Shown here: positions 1 through 8,073 of the stretch, piece by piece
How the letters are laid out: the number at the start of each line of letters is the position of its first letter
Numbering within the stretch: the stretch's first letter is position 1
Source: an uncultured Opitutales bacterium
GTDB taxonomy: Bacteria > Verrucomicrobiota > Verrucomicrobiia > Opitutales > Intestinicryptomonadaceae
Length of the DNA stretch: 64,000 nt
Direction of reading: 5' to 3'
Assembly: GCA_934613645.1 (NCBI GenBank)
Contig: CAKTTC010000004.1
Coordinates: 1 to 64,000, forward strand
The notes under the pieces: model-generated
What the model saw: the letters and a program-made list of their open reading frames with translations, nothing else
Database searches by the model: none
Told to the model about the DNA's origin: nothing
Position numbers and translations under genes: made by a program

Positions 1-240
1 CAATGCGCATACAAACAGAAAAGGCGCGGTGTTCAACCGCGCCGAATAATACAGTGAACGTTCTTCGAACGCTCAGGTCAAGGGGCTTCGCCCGAAAACT
101 TTTTCAACTTAGAACAATCAAGATATTGGCGGAAGCCAATGCGGATATAAACAGAAAAGGCAGTGTGGTTAACACTGCCGTATTATACAGACCGCCGCAG
201 AGCGGCGGAGGTCAAGGGGCTTCGCCCCTTGCGCCCCTTG
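1..240. repeat. Hairpin-array repeat, family A (two units; first cut by window edge)
   Basis: Two roughly 120-bp units lie head to tail and stop at the stop codon of the minus-strand proS gene. Each unit is a string of short inverted repeats: one ending CAATGCG, then ACAGAAAAGGC followed by a GC-rich stem, a third hairpin, and a final GGGGC-TTC-GCCCC type hairpin. The stems differ between units (GCGGT/ACCGC in one, AGTGT/ACACT in the next) but stay paired. Read on the minus strand, the GC-rich stem is followed by TTTTCTG, so it could end proS transcription. The same unit recurs at 3603-4022. Confidence 0.85.
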
Positions 241-1758
241 TTAGTAGGATTTTGCGAATATGGCGCGATACTTGGCGGGTTTGCCGGTGAAGATGCAGTT
301 GCCTTTGGGGTCGCCGCCCTCGAGGGGAATGCACCTTACGGTTACCTTGAGATCCTTGCGGAGGGTGTCCTCAACTTCTTCGCTTCCGTCGTAGTCGGCT
401 ACGGCAAAACCGCCGTGGATTTCGGGCTTTTTTTCGTTTTGCGGGGTGAAATACTTGTAGAAGTCTTCCTTTGAGGAGATTTCGACAGTGTTGGCGTCGC
501 GGTATTGCGTGGCGCGGGCGAGGAGGTTGTCCTGAATGCTTTGGAGAGTGTCGGCGAGGGTCGCGATGAATTCCGCGCGGGCGACCGATTTCTTTTCGTC
601 GTTGTCGCGGCGGGCGACGAAGAGGGCGTCGTTTGCGATGTCGCGCGGGCCGACTTCGATTCTGAGCGGGACGCCCTTCTTAATCCAGCTCCAAGTTTTT
701 TCGCCGCCGCGCAGGTCGCGCGTGTCGATTTGGACGCGGACGTTTTTGCCCGCGAATTGCACCTGCGCGATTTCGCCCTTGAGCTTTTCGCAGTATGCAA
801 GCACGTTCGCCTTTTCCTCCTCCTTGTGGAGAATGGGCAGAATTACGACGTGCAGCGGGGCGAGCTTCGGAGGAAGAACAAGGCCGTTGTCGTCGGAGTG
901 CGTCATAATCATGCCGCCGATTAGGCGTGTCGAGACGCCCCAGCTGGTCGTCCAAGCGTATTCTTCTTTGCCCGCTTCCGATAGGTATTTTATGTTGCTT
1001 GCCTTGGCGAAATTCTGCCCGAGGAAGTGCGATGTTCCCGCCTGCAGGGCTTTTCTGTCCTGCATCATTGCCTCTATGCAGTAGGTGTTGACCGCCCCCG
1101 GGAATTTTTCTCCCTCTGTTTTGCGGCCGCAAATAACGGGCATTGCCATGTAGTTTACGGCGAAATCCTCGTAGACGCGCAGCATTTTCTGCGTTTCCTC
1201 TTCGGCTTCTTCGCGCGTGGCGTGGGCGGTGTGGCCTTCCTGCCAGAGGAATTCGGCTGTTCTGAGGAAGAGTCGGGTTCTCATTTCCCAACGGACTACG
1301 TTCGCCCACTGGTTGACGAGTATCGGCAAGTCGCGGTAAGACTGCACCCAGCGCGAATACATCTCGCCGATGATTGTTTCGGAGGTCGGGCGGACGATGA
1401 GCGGTTCGTCGAGGGGCGAAGCGGGCACGAGCTTGCCTTCGTCGTTAAGCTCCAAGCGCGAGTGCGTTACAACGGCGCATTCCTTCGCGAAGCCCTCCAC
1501 GTGCTCGGCTTCTTTTTCCAGATAGCTTACGGGAATGAACAGCGGGAAGTAGGCGTTTGTGTGCCCCGTGTCTTTGAACATTTTGTCGAGCGACGCCTGA
1601 ATGTTTTCCCAGAGCGAATACCCCCACGGTTTTATCACCATGCAGCCGCGCACGGGACTGTTTTCCGCCAAGTCGGCGGCCTTGATTACCTGCTGATACC
1701 ACTCGGGGTAGTCCTGCTGTCTTGTGGGTTCTATTGCTGTGCGTTTTTCTTTTGCCAT
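241..1758 (-). CDS. proS: Prolyl-tRNA synthetase, archaeal/eukaryotic-type (ProS family I)
   Basis: Class II synthetase that charges tRNA-Pro in the cytoplasm. The 505-aa protein is short because it lacks the editing insertion of typical bacterial ProRS. The class II core shows RPTSETIIGEMYSRWVQSYR followed by the motif 2 region with RWEMRTR. The C-terminal domain ends in Tyr (AKSY), a hallmark of the archaeal-type enzyme. I place the start at the ATG at 1756-1758, giving MAKEKRTAIEP. An in-frame ATG 36 bases upstream exists, but its added residues look non-conserved. It lies 60 bases downstream of rsmG and may be cotranscribed with ndk-rsmG. The family assignment is firm; the exact start is less so. 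Confidence 0.95.
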   Translation of the reverse strand: MAKEKRTAIEPTRQQDYPEWYQQVIKAADLAENSPVRGCMVIKPWGYSLWENIQASLDKMFKDTGHTNAYFPLFIPVSYLEKEAEHVEGFAKECAVVTHSRLELNDEGKLVPASPLDEPLIVRPTSETIIGEMYSRWVQSYRDLPILVNQWANVVRWEMRTRLFLRTAEFLWQEGHTAHATREEAEEETQKMLRVYEDFAVNYMAMPVICGRKTEGEKFPGAVNTYCIEAMMQDRKALQAGTSHFLGQNFAKASNIKYLSEAGKEEYAWTTSWGVSTRLIGGMIMTHSDDNGLVLPPKLAPLHVVILPILHKEEEKANVLAYCEKLKGEIAQVQFAGKNVRVQIDTRDLRGGEKTWSWIKKGVPLRIEVGPRDIANDALFVARRDNDEKKSVARAEFIATLADTLQSIQDNLLARATQYRDANTVEISSKEDFYKYFTPQNEKKPEIHGGFAVADYDGSEEVEDTLRKDLKVTVRCIPLEGGDPKGNCIFTGKPAKYRAIFAKSY

Positions 1759-1818
1759 TGTTTTTAGAAGTTTAAATTTTCCGTATGATTCCACTTTGGG
1801 GGCGGGCTTTCAAGCCAA

Positions 1819-2457
1819 TTACAACGCCGCCAAAACTTTTTTGGTAGAGAAGCAGACTATGCGCTTGCCCTCGTAGTTGGGGTCGCCGAAAAACTTTTGA
1901 ATGTCGAATTCGGCGTCGGGGAGGATTTTTTTTGCAACAAGTTCGGGCTCAAGCTCGCCGCCCTTGAAATACACTACGCCGCGGGGCAGATTCCCTTTCG
2001 CCCCGTGTTTGAGGCGCTTTTTCACGAACGAGAAAAACAGCGGCAGCGCGCACACAGAACGCCCCGTGGCGTAGTCGAAGCTGTCTTTGAACTCTTCAAT
2101 GCGCACGTTGAACGCGGCGGCGTTTTCAAGCTTCAGTTCCGCGATGAACTCGTTAATCATTCTGATTTTCTTGCCCACGCCGTCGAACATAAACACTTGC
2201 GCCTGCGGGAACAAAATTGCCTCCACAACCCCGGGAAGCCCTCCGCCCGTGCCGACATCGGCAATCTTCGCGCCCGCGGCGGGGCGGAAGAACTCGCCAA
2301 TCGACGCGCAAAAGGCGACGTGCCTGTATTCGACCGCGTCCATATCCTTGCGCGAAAGCAGGTTCACTTTCGCGTTCGCCTCGCGCAGCAACGATGCGTA
2401 GTGGTTTAGTTTTTCGATTGTCCCTTCGGAAAAATCGAACTTTTCATACGGGTTCAT
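1819..2457 (-). CDS. rsmG: 16S rRNA (guanine527-N7)-methyltransferase RsmG
   Basis: SAM-dependent enzyme (GidB) that methylates G527 of 16S rRNA in the small subunit. The 212-aa length is normal for the family. The SAM-binding motif is clear at about residues 65-75 (ADVGTGGGLPG), preceded by the family N-terminus with NLLSRKD. The start ATG at 2455-2457 overlaps the stop of ndk by four bases (ATGA), indicating translational coupling. The C-terminal half is less conserved, as usual in this family. Confidence 0.93.
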   Translation of the reverse strand: MNPYEKFDFSEGTIEKLNHYASLLREANAKVNLLSRKDMDAVEYRHVAFCASIGEFFRPAAGAKIADVGTGGGLPGVVEAILFPQAQVFMFDGVGKKIRMINEFIAELKLENAAAFNVRIEEFKDSFDYATGRSVCALPLFFSFVKKRLKHGAKGNLPRGVVYFKGGELEPELVAKKILPDAEFDIQKFFGDPNYEGKRIVCFSTKKVLAAL

Positions 2458-2873
2458 CTGAAAATCTCTTCCGAGCCGAAAAAGCGCGCTATTTCCGCCT
2501 GTGCGTTTTCCGCGCTGTCGGAGGCGTGGGCTATGTTTTCGCGCGTGTCCAAGCCGAAGTCTCCGCGGATTGTGCCCGCGGGCGCGTCGAGCGAATTTGT
2601 GCAGCCAAGCAGTTTGCGCACGCGCGCAACGGCGTTGTCGCCCCTGAGCACCGCCATAACAACGGGTTTGCGCTTCATGAACTTCACAAGCGGCGGGTAA
2701 TACGGCTTATCGACTATGTGTGCGTAGTGCTCGCGCAAAATGGAGTCGTCGAGTTTCGACATTTTGCAGGCTATTATTTCCAGCCCCGCGCGGAGGAATC
2801 TGCCCAAAACTTCGGGAAGCAGGTTTTTCTCCATGCAATCGGGTTTGAGTATGATAAAGGTTTCTTCTTCCAT
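2454..2873 (-). CDS. ndk: Nucleoside diphosphate kinase
   Basis: Transfers the gamma phosphate of ATP to (d)NDPs through a phosphohistidine. The 139-aa protein shows the N-terminal ILKPDC segment, the RGDNAV region, and the active-site context ENIAHASDS containing the catalytic His. The usual residue after that His is Gly and here it is Ala, a tolerated variant. It is first in a minus-strand group with rsmG and probably proS. A promoter-like pair lies just upstream at 2883-2912, leaving an almost leaderless mRNA. Confidence 0.96.
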   Translation of the reverse strand: MEEETFIILKPDCMEKNLLPEVLGRFLRAGLEIIACKMSKLDDSILREHYAHIVDKPYYPPLVKFMKRKPVVMAVLRGDNAVARVRKLLGCTNSLDAPAGTIRGDFGLDTRENIAHASDSAENAQAEIARFFGSEEIFR

Positions 2874-2882
2874 TGTGTGGTA

Positions 2883-2912
2883 GTTATATAAAATTTAAAC
2901 GCGCCCGTTCAA
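2883..2912 (-). promoter_or_regulatory. Candidate sigma-70-type promoter of ndk-rsmG
   Basis: On the minus strand TTGAAC is followed after 18 bases by TATAAC. The start codon of ndk lies only about 10 bases past the -10 box, so the leader would be very short. Confidence 0.55.
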
Positions 2913-2969
2913 CACATTTTTAGACATATTTTCGTTGCATTGCGCTCAGATATATCCTTTTATGGCGTT

Positions 2970-3317
2970 ATGAAAAAAAGAAATTCCGCGGCGTTTTCAA
3001 TTTTGGAAGTTGTATTGTTTCTGGCCATTGTAGGCCTGTTGGCGGCGGCGTTTGTGCCCGCGTCGATGAGGGTCAAGGAGAAGGTCAGGGAGGATATGAT
3101 TGGGGCGCAGCTGGGGTTGATTATTGCGGCGGGCAACAAGTATATGTTGGAGAAAGACGTGTCGCAGGTGAGCTACAAGGCGTTATTGCAGGAAAGGCTG
3201 ATTCAGCCCGCGATTCCGGTGGACGGGGAAAAGTATGACGACATTGTGATGAAGGGCGAGGGCGGCACTATTACATTGAAGAGGGCTGGGGGGAAGGAGT
3301 ATTCCCGCACTTACTGA
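2970..3317 (+). CDS. Type IV prepilin-like/pseudopilin N-methylation domain protein
   Basis: A 115-aa protein with a short basic leader (MKKRNSAA), then FSILEVV with Glu at position +5 and a hydrophobic helix of about 20 residues, the layout of class III prepilin signals cut by PilD. The residue before the cleavage site is Ala where Gly is usual. The rest is a small soluble head without family hallmarks. I chose the ATG at 2970; an in-frame start at 2940 would add ten unlikely residues. No pilus assembly genes are nearby, so its partner machinery must be elsewhere. A type II secretion pseudopilin or orphan pilin are both possible. Confidence 0.75.
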   Translation: MKKRNSAAFSILEVVLFLAIVGLLAAAFVPASMRVKEKVREDMIGAQLGLIIAAGNKYMLEKDVSQVSYKALLQERLIQPAIPVDGEKYDDIVMKGEGGTITLKRAGGKEYSRTY

Positions 3318-3545
3318 AGAACGCGTATAGCGCGTGAAATTGGCTTGATGCTACGTTTCAGAAAAAATTTGCAGTGGGGCAGTAGGCTTACTACAGCCGC
3401 CACCGCAAATTTTTTTTGAAGCCTCGCCTGAAGCTCAATTTGTATTCGCTCGCACAGTGGTGCTCGTCTCACCCCTACGGGGTAATTGCTACGCAATTAT
3501 ACTTCCCAAAAGCTTGCCTGCGGCAACTTTTGTGATGACGCGTTT
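3318..3545. repeat. Interspersed repeat, family B (copy 1, deleted form)
   Basis: The element begins with AGAACGCGT directly after the stop codon of the prepilin gene and ends with ACGCGTT. Most of it is nearly identical to 22830-23083: a large cruciform (AAATTTGC...GCAAATTT around GTAGG/CTAC) followed by CACCCCTACGGGGT and AAAAGCTTGCCTGCGGCAACTTTT. Compared with the 22.6-kb copy it lacks the left inverted-repeat arm and about 35 internal bases. Confidence 0.85.
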
Positions 3546-3600
3546 TTTTTACTTTCCTAAAGTGGCGGTAATTGGCATAGCCGATATACCTTTGTTTACG
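3546..3600 (-). repeat. Hairpin repeat, family C (copy 1)
   Basis: Read on the minus strand it shows a hairpin near GGCTATGCC, then ACCGCCACTTTAGGAAAGTAAAA. The tail matches the copies near 14.3, 23.1, 23.3 and 23.5 kb. It sits exactly between a family B and a family A repeat. Confidence 0.65.
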
Positions 3601-3602
3601 CG

Positions 3603-4022
3603 TTAAAACTTTTCGGCTTAGAATTTCCAAGCCATTGCGAAGCAATGCGAGTGTTTACAGAAAAGGCGCGGTGTTCAACCGCGCCGAATAATACAAGTGA
3701 ACGTTCTGCGAACGTTCAGGTCAAGGGGCTTCGCTCGAAAAGTTTTTCAACTTAGAATAAATAAGCTATTGAACGAAGTTCAATGCGTATACAAACAGAA
3801 AAGGCGCGGTGTTCAACCGCGCCGAATAATACAGTGAACGTTCTGCGAACGTTCAGGTCAAGGGGCTTCGCCCGAAAAACTTCTCGGCTTAGAAAGAATA
3901 AGCCATTGGCGAAGCCAATGCGTATGTCCACAGAAAAGGCGTAGCGGTTAGCTACGCCGTATTTTCACAGACCGCCGCAAAGCGGCGGAGGTCAAGGGGC
4001 TTCGCCCCTTGCGCCCTGCGGG
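3603..4022. repeat. Hairpin-array repeat, family A (three units)
   Basis: Three units in direct orientation end at the stop codon of the minus-strand porin gene. The first hairpins are CATTGC-GAA-GCAATG, ATTGAAC-GAA-GTTCAAT and ATTGGC-GAA-GCCAAT, so the stem changes while pairing and the GAA loop are kept. The second hairpins are GCGGT/ACCGC in two units and GTAGC/GCTAC in the third. The third hairpins are GAACGTTC/GAACGTTC or CCGCCGC/GCGGCGG. On the minus strand the GTAGC stem is followed by TTTTCTG and may act as the porin terminator. No gene was found in 3318-4022. Confidence 0.88.
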
Positions 4023-5273
4023 TTAGAAGACGACTTGGAGTTGGGCGAGGACTGTGTTGTTGTCTACTTCTTTGTAGGCGGCGTCTGTGCCCGAGGTATA
4101 CATTGCGTATTCGTAGCCGAGTGAAGTTTTTATCGACTTTGTTGTATACCAGTTTATGCCTACGTATACGGCTTTGGCTTGGTTGAAAGTGGCGTAGGTG
4201 CCGTCGTCTTTCTTGATGGAGTTTACGCCCAGCCCGCCCGAGGTTACGTATGAGAAGCGCGCAACGGGTTCTATTGCGCCCATTGTATCGTCCAAGTCGA
4301 ACTTGTAGGCTACAATCGCGTTCACGCCCAGCGGGGAAGCCGTCTTGTTTGCGGCGTTCGATTTTTCCACGCTCTGGTAGAACATTTCCGCCATTGCGGT
4401 GAAGCCGCCGTATTTAAGCTTGAGATAGGGGTTTAGCCCGTAGACTTCGCCCTTGCTGTTGGCAATGTTTTTGAAGCCCTTTGAGGCGTAGCCCGAGTTC
4501 ACGCCGATGTTGTAGCTGAGCGTTTCGCCCTCAAGCTCTATTACGTTCTTGTAGCCGACCGCCACGTAGTAGCTAAGGCCGCTGTCGGCGGAGATGTTGT
4601 TGATGATGTCCTTTGAGCCTTCCGTTGTTTCGGAGGTGACCGCTACGCTGTAGTAAAGCCCCTCGATTTGCGAAATTTCGCCGTCCCAGAAAACGCCGAC
4701 CGTGCGCCCGCCGAAGTTCTTTTCGCCGAGTTGCGCGTGGTTGGGGGAGGTGAAGAAGTCGGTCGAGACCGAGCGTGAAATCGCCAACAGGCCGAAGTCG
4801 TCGGTGATTTGCTCCACGCCCATATTGGACTTCCTCAAGCCTATTTCGATTTTCCCGTCGATGTATTCGATGTCCACTTTTTTCGCGACAACAACCCTGT
4901 CGAGATAGTTGCGCTTGCTCGCTTCCGAGCCGAAATCCATAACGATGTTGGCCGACCAGCCGCTGCCGATGTCGGCTTCCATGCCGACTTTTATGTATCT
5001 TAACTCGAAGCCGCTTACGTCGTCGATTGAAGCCGAACCGCTCGAAACGTCGCTGCCCGCCCATTTGAACCAACCCTGCATACCGCCCGTAACTTTAATC
5101 GACTTGGTCGCTTTTGCTTCGGGTGTTACGACTACGGAGGCTTTGGCAATTTGCGTTGCTTCCTGCTGGGTGAGCATACCCTTCTTGACGAGGGTTTCGA
5201 GCAGAGCCTTGTCTTGGGCAAACGCCGAAACAGTCAGAACCGAAATAAAAATACCTACAAATAGCTTTCTCAT
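4023..5273 (-). CDS. Outer-membrane porin, OprP/OprO-like (Porin_O_P)
   Basis: A 416-aa beta-barrel protein expected to form an anion/phosphate-type diffusion channel. The start at 5271-5273 gives a Sec signal peptide (MRKLFVGIFISVLTVSAFA-Q). The mature N-terminus carries a short helix with LVKKGMLTQQEA, common in porins of this family from Verrucomicrobiota and related phyla. The rest alternates polar and aromatic strands, and the last residues are QVVF with the terminal Phe used for barrel assembly. A good promoter lies upstream and the family A repeat array follows the stop codon directly. Substrate specificity cannot be read from sequence. Confidence 0.82.
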   Translation of the reverse strand: MRKLFVGIFISVLTVSAFAQDKALLETLVKKGMLTQQEATQIAKASVVVTPEAKATKSIKVTGGMQGWFKWAGSDVSSGSASIDDVSGFELRYIKVGMEADIGSGWSANIVMDFGSEASKRNYLDRVVVAKKVDIEYIDGKIEIGLRKSNMGVEQITDDFGLLAISRSVSTDFFTSPNHAQLGEKNFGGRTVGVFWDGEISQIEGLYYSVAVTSETTEGSKDIINNISADSGLSYYVAVGYKNVIELEGETLSYNIGVNSGYASKGFKNIANSKGEVYGLNPYLKLKYGGFTAMAEMFYQSVEKSNAANKTASPLGVNAIVAYKFDLDDTMGAIEPVARFSYVTSGGLGVNSIKKDDGTYATFNQAKAVYVGINWYTTKSIKTSLGYEYAMYTSGTDAAYKEVDNNTVLAQLQVVF

Positions 5274-5301
5274 ATTACTATACAAACAATATTGGGCACG
5301 G

Positions 5302-5329
5302 ATTAGAGCCGAAATCCGCAAAAAGGCAA
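5302..5329 (-). promoter_or_regulatory. Promoter of the porin gene
   Basis: On the minus strand TTGCCT and TCTAAT are separated by 16 bases, about 29 bases upstream of the porin start. The -10 box matches five of six consensus positions. Confidence 0.62.
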
Positions 5330-5334
5330 GTTTT

Positions 5335-6093
5335 TTAAAATTTTTTTCGAGTTTTTTCGAACCCGATGAGAAATTCCGTATTGCCGTCGCCGCCCTTGAT
5401 TGGCGATTCAATCACGCCGAGCATTTCAAGCTCGGGGAAGGCGCGTTCGGCGAACGAACGTATTTTTTCGACCGCCCCGAGTATCGTTTTTTCGTCGCGC
5501 AAAACTCCCTTGTTGCGGCGCATAATTTTTGCGGAGGTCTCGAACTGCGGTTTTATCAGGCAGGCCATTTTGCCGCCCCTTTTCATAAGAGGCACCAAGA
5601 ACGGCAGTGTTTTTTCGAGAGAAATGAAAGACAAATCGGCGCAGATGAAGTCGAATATGTTGCCGTCGAAAAATTCGGGCGTGAGAGAGCGCACGTCGGT
5701 TTTTTCGAAATTCAAAACGCGCGGGTCGTTCAGCAGCTTGGAGTGGAGCTGCCCCGAACCGATGTCGACGCAGACCGATTCCGCCGCACCGCGCTGTAGC
5801 GCGCAGTCGGTAAAGCCGCCCGTAGACGCGCCCGCGTCGAGAACGCGCATATCCTGCAGCGATATTTTGAAGTGCTCCAAAAACTCCTCAAGCTTCAGTC
5901 CCGCGCGCGAGACGTAGCGCAGAGCCGCGTTTTCGGCGTCTATTACAAAAACCGTATCTTCGGGGAATTTCCGCGAGGGTTTGTCCACCGCTGCGCCGTC
6001 TACAAAAACCTTGCCCTCTTCTATAATTGCGCGCGCCTTTGAGCGGCTTTTGACAAGCGACGCCTCCACAAGCAGTTCGTCGGCTCTTTTCAT
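5335..6093 (-). CDS. tlyA: TlyA family rRNA (cytidine-2'-O)-methyltransferase
   Basis: A 252-aa protein with an N-terminal S4 RNA-binding domain (RADELLVEASLVKSRSKARA) and a FtsJ-like SAM methyltransferase domain starting near LDAGASTGGFTDC. Family members 2'-O-methylate cytidines in 16S/23S rRNA, and some also act as hemolysins. The open frame continues far upstream antisense to the next gene, but the S4 domain begins at the ATG at 6091-6093. That ATG overlaps the stop codon of the preceding small membrane protein (ATGA), so the pair is coupled. Confidence 0.92.
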   Translation of the reverse strand: MKRADELLVEASLVKSRSKARAIIEEGKVFVDGAAVDKPSRKFPEDTVFVIDAENAALRYVSRAGLKLEEFLEHFKISLQDMRVLDAGASTGGFTDCALQRGAAESVCVDIGSGQLHSKLLNDPRVLNFEKTDVRSLTPEFFDGNIFDFICADLSFISLEKTLPFLVPLMKRGGKMACLIKPQFETSAKIMRRNKGVLRDEKTILGAVEKIRSFAERAFPELEMLGVIESPIKGGDGNTEFLIGFEKTRKKF

Positions 6094-6365
6094 TTTCCGC
6101 TCTTGGGTTTGAATATGACTTCCACGTATTCGACCTTCTGCGGCTTCGACTTCCTCTGCGCCAAGTCTTTGCCCACCGACACCAAATTGGCAATCAGGAT
6201 AATCGTCCCCGCCGCCAGCGACGCCGCCAGACAAATGCCGACCGCCATTCTGAAGTAGTCGAGCGCGCCGAGTTTCTTCTTCGCGCCCAGCCTCGGGACG
6301 ACTCCCTTGAAGCCGCCCATCAGCGATTGCGATTTTTTGCGAACGTCGTTTTCGTCTATCATCAT
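6090..6365 (-). CDS. Small single-pass membrane protein, unknown function
   Basis: A 91-aa protein not recognised as a known family. Residues 1-35 are basic and soluble, then comes one hydrophobic helix (about residues 40-62, FRMAVGICLAASLAAGTIIL), then a Lys-rich tail. A second Met directly follows the first, so translation could start one codon later. The stop overlaps the tlyA start by four bases, suggesting a two-gene operon transcribed toward the porin. Confidence 0.7.
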   Translation of the reverse strand: MMIDENDVRKKSQSLMGGFKGVVPRLGAKKKLGALDYFRMAVGICLAASLAAGTIILIANLVSVGKDLAQRKSKPQKVEYVEVIFKPKSGK

Positions 6366-6421
6366 AATGAATTCCGCCTATGTAATCGGAATTTTTTTGC
6401 GTTTTCAAGCCATTTTGTGAA

Positions 6422-6450
6422 TTGACAATCGCGCCCGCGTCTGCGATTAT
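6422..6450 (+). promoter_or_regulatory. Promoter of the sialate O-acetylesterase pair
   Basis: TTGACA and GATTAT are separated by 17 bases, 57 bases upstream of the first esterase start. The -35 box is a perfect consensus. Confidence 0.68.
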
Positions 6451-6507
6451 CCAGAACAACCCGACACTTCTGTTGGGAAAATTTTTATGTGGAAGGATAC
6501 GTAGTAT

Positions 6508-8064
6508 ATGGTTAGAATTGCATGTCTGTTTTTTGTGGCCGCGGTAGTTTCGCTTTCGGCATCGGCGGCTGTAAAAATGCCGAGAATTTTCGGCGACAAT
6601 ATGGTTTTGCAGCAGCAAAAGCCCGTCGCCGTCTGGGGGACGGCATTGCCGAACGCCTCGGTTGAAGTCGTTTTCGGCGAAGATTCCGCCAAGACGAAAG
6701 CGGGACCCGACGGGAAGTGGAAAGTGTTTCTGCCCGCGCAAAAGGCGTCGTTTTTCCCGCGCACACTGTCGGTATCCGAAAACGGGGCAGTCGGGGCGGA
6801 GTTCGGCAACGTGCTCGTGGGCGAAGTCTGGATTACGGGCGGGCAGAGCAATATGGAATGGTATATAAAAAATACCGACGCGTTCGAGCGCGCCCTGTCC
6901 GACGCGCGCAACTATAAAATCCGCCAGTTCACTCAGGTTATTTTGGCCAGCGACAGCGTCCGCGACGATGTTGTAGACCGCAAGGCGCGCTGGATTGAGT
7001 CGCTCGACAAGTCGAACGCCGGCAAGTGGGCGGCCGTCAGCTACTATTTCGCGGAGGAAATCGCAAAGGCAATGAACGTTCCCGTCGGCATTTTGTATAC
7101 GCCCGTGGGCGGCGCAAGTATGATGCCGTTTACGCCCGGCGATGTTTTGGCCGAGTCGAAAGGATATTTCAAAAAACGCTACGAAGAATTTTTGGAGAGA
7201 TCCAAAGGCGACACCCACGAAAAATCCGTTGCCCGCTGGAGAAAAGCACGCGCGGAATTCGAAGCCAAACAAAAGGCCGACGAAGCCGCGGGCAAAAAAC
7301 CCGCCGTAATGCCGCATTACCTGAGAGCCGCTCCGTGGCGGGGCGTTCCCTTCCCCTTTTACTGGCGTTCCACGCCGACGCTTCTGTATAACGGCTCCGT
7401 GCTGCCCATTCTGCCGTATTCCACGCGCGGAATAATCTGGTATCAGGGGTGCGCCGATTCGAGCGCGGAAGCCGCCGAAGTGTTCGACGATATGCTCGAA
7501 AAAATGGCGGGCGCGTGGCGCAGGGATTCCGGCGAAGCCGACAAACCCTTTTTGATTGTCCAGCTTGCGTCGTTTTCCACGGACCATAAATTTGCGGAGG
7601 TCCGCGAGGCTCAGTTCAAAGCGGCAAACAAAATGAAGAATTCGGGGGTAATAAACATTGCGGACACGGGCGAACAATGGGATATCCACCCGCGCGACAA
7701 GGACATTGTAGGCTCGCGTTTGGGGAAACTTGCGCTGCAGAAAGTCTATAAAAAACCCGGAGTTTTTGCGCAGTCGCCCGAAATGAAAACGGTGTTGTTT
7801 AACGGCCCGAAAGCGGAAGTGAAGTTCGAAACGTTCGGGCGCGGCCTCGAGGCGCGCGGCGACGTTCGCGGTTTCGAAGTGCTTGCGGGAGGCAAATGGC
7901 TGCCCGCTTCGGCGAAATTAAACGGCGAAACCGTCGTTGTTGAAAATCCGGACGGCGCGGAAATACGCGGCGTGCGCTATTTGTGGCACAGCTGGGTGCG
8001 CCCCGATGTCTGCCTGTTCAACAAAGACGGTTTGCCCGCATTCCCTTTTTTAAAAACAAAATAA
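6508..8064 (+). CDS. Secreted sialate O-acetylesterase-like protein (SASA family), copy 1
   Basis: A 518-aa protein with a Sec signal peptide (MVRIACLFFVAAVVSLSASA). SASA esterases remove O-acetyl groups from sialic acids and some plant glycans. Residues 30-40 read FGDNMVLQQQ, typical of the family's N-terminal beta domain. The nucleophile Ser is in GGQSNMEW near residue 113, and the Asp/His pair is in DIHPRD near residue 393. The usual WYQGE block reads WYQGC here, so the Glu is replaced by Cys. It is the first of a tandem pair with ten bases between them. The setting fits a glycan-feeding bacterium. Activity is inferred from the retained Ser/His. Confidence 0.85.
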   Translation: MVRIACLFFVAAVVSLSASAAVKMPRIFGDNMVLQQQKPVAVWGTALPNASVEVVFGEDSAKTKAGPDGKWKVFLPAQKASFFPRTLSVSENGAVGAEFGNVLVGEVWITGGQSNMEWYIKNTDAFERALSDARNYKIRQFTQVILASDSVRDDVVDRKARWIESLDKSNAGKWAAVSYYFAEEIAKAMNVPVGILYTPVGGASMMPFTPGDVLAESKGYFKKRYEEFLERSKGDTHEKSVARWRKARAEFEAKQKADEAAGKKPAVMPHYLRAAPWRGVPFPFYWRSTPTLLYNGSVLPILPYSTRGIIWYQGCADSSAEAAEVFDDMLEKMAGAWRRDSGEADKPFLIVQLASFSTDHKFAEVREAQFKAANKMKNSGVINIADTGEQWDIHPRDKDIVGSRLGKLALQKVYKKPGVFAQSPEMKTVLFNGPKAEVKFETFGRGLEARGDVRGFEVLAGGKWLPASAKLNGETVVVENPDGAEIRGVRYLWHSWVRPDVCLFNKDGLPAFPFLKTK

Positions 8065-8073
8065 AATAACATT

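Noticed and set aside
3311..3496. Small minus-strand reading frame in the repeat zone, and similar ones at 22629-23407
   Set aside because: They lie wholly in repeated non-coding sequence with no ribosome-binding site and no conserved residues.
3603..4022. CRISPR array
   Set aside because: Units are about 120-140 bp with internal palindromes and no unique spacers of constant length; no cas gene is present.
6094..7689. Upstream continuation of the tlyA frame antisense to the first esterase, and similar long antisense frames at 8050-9738, 10456-12189 and 21304-22824
   Set aside because: They mirror strongly coded genes whose GC-rich third positions suppress stop codons on the opposite strand. 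None shows a family motif, and the real genes opposite them are unambiguous.
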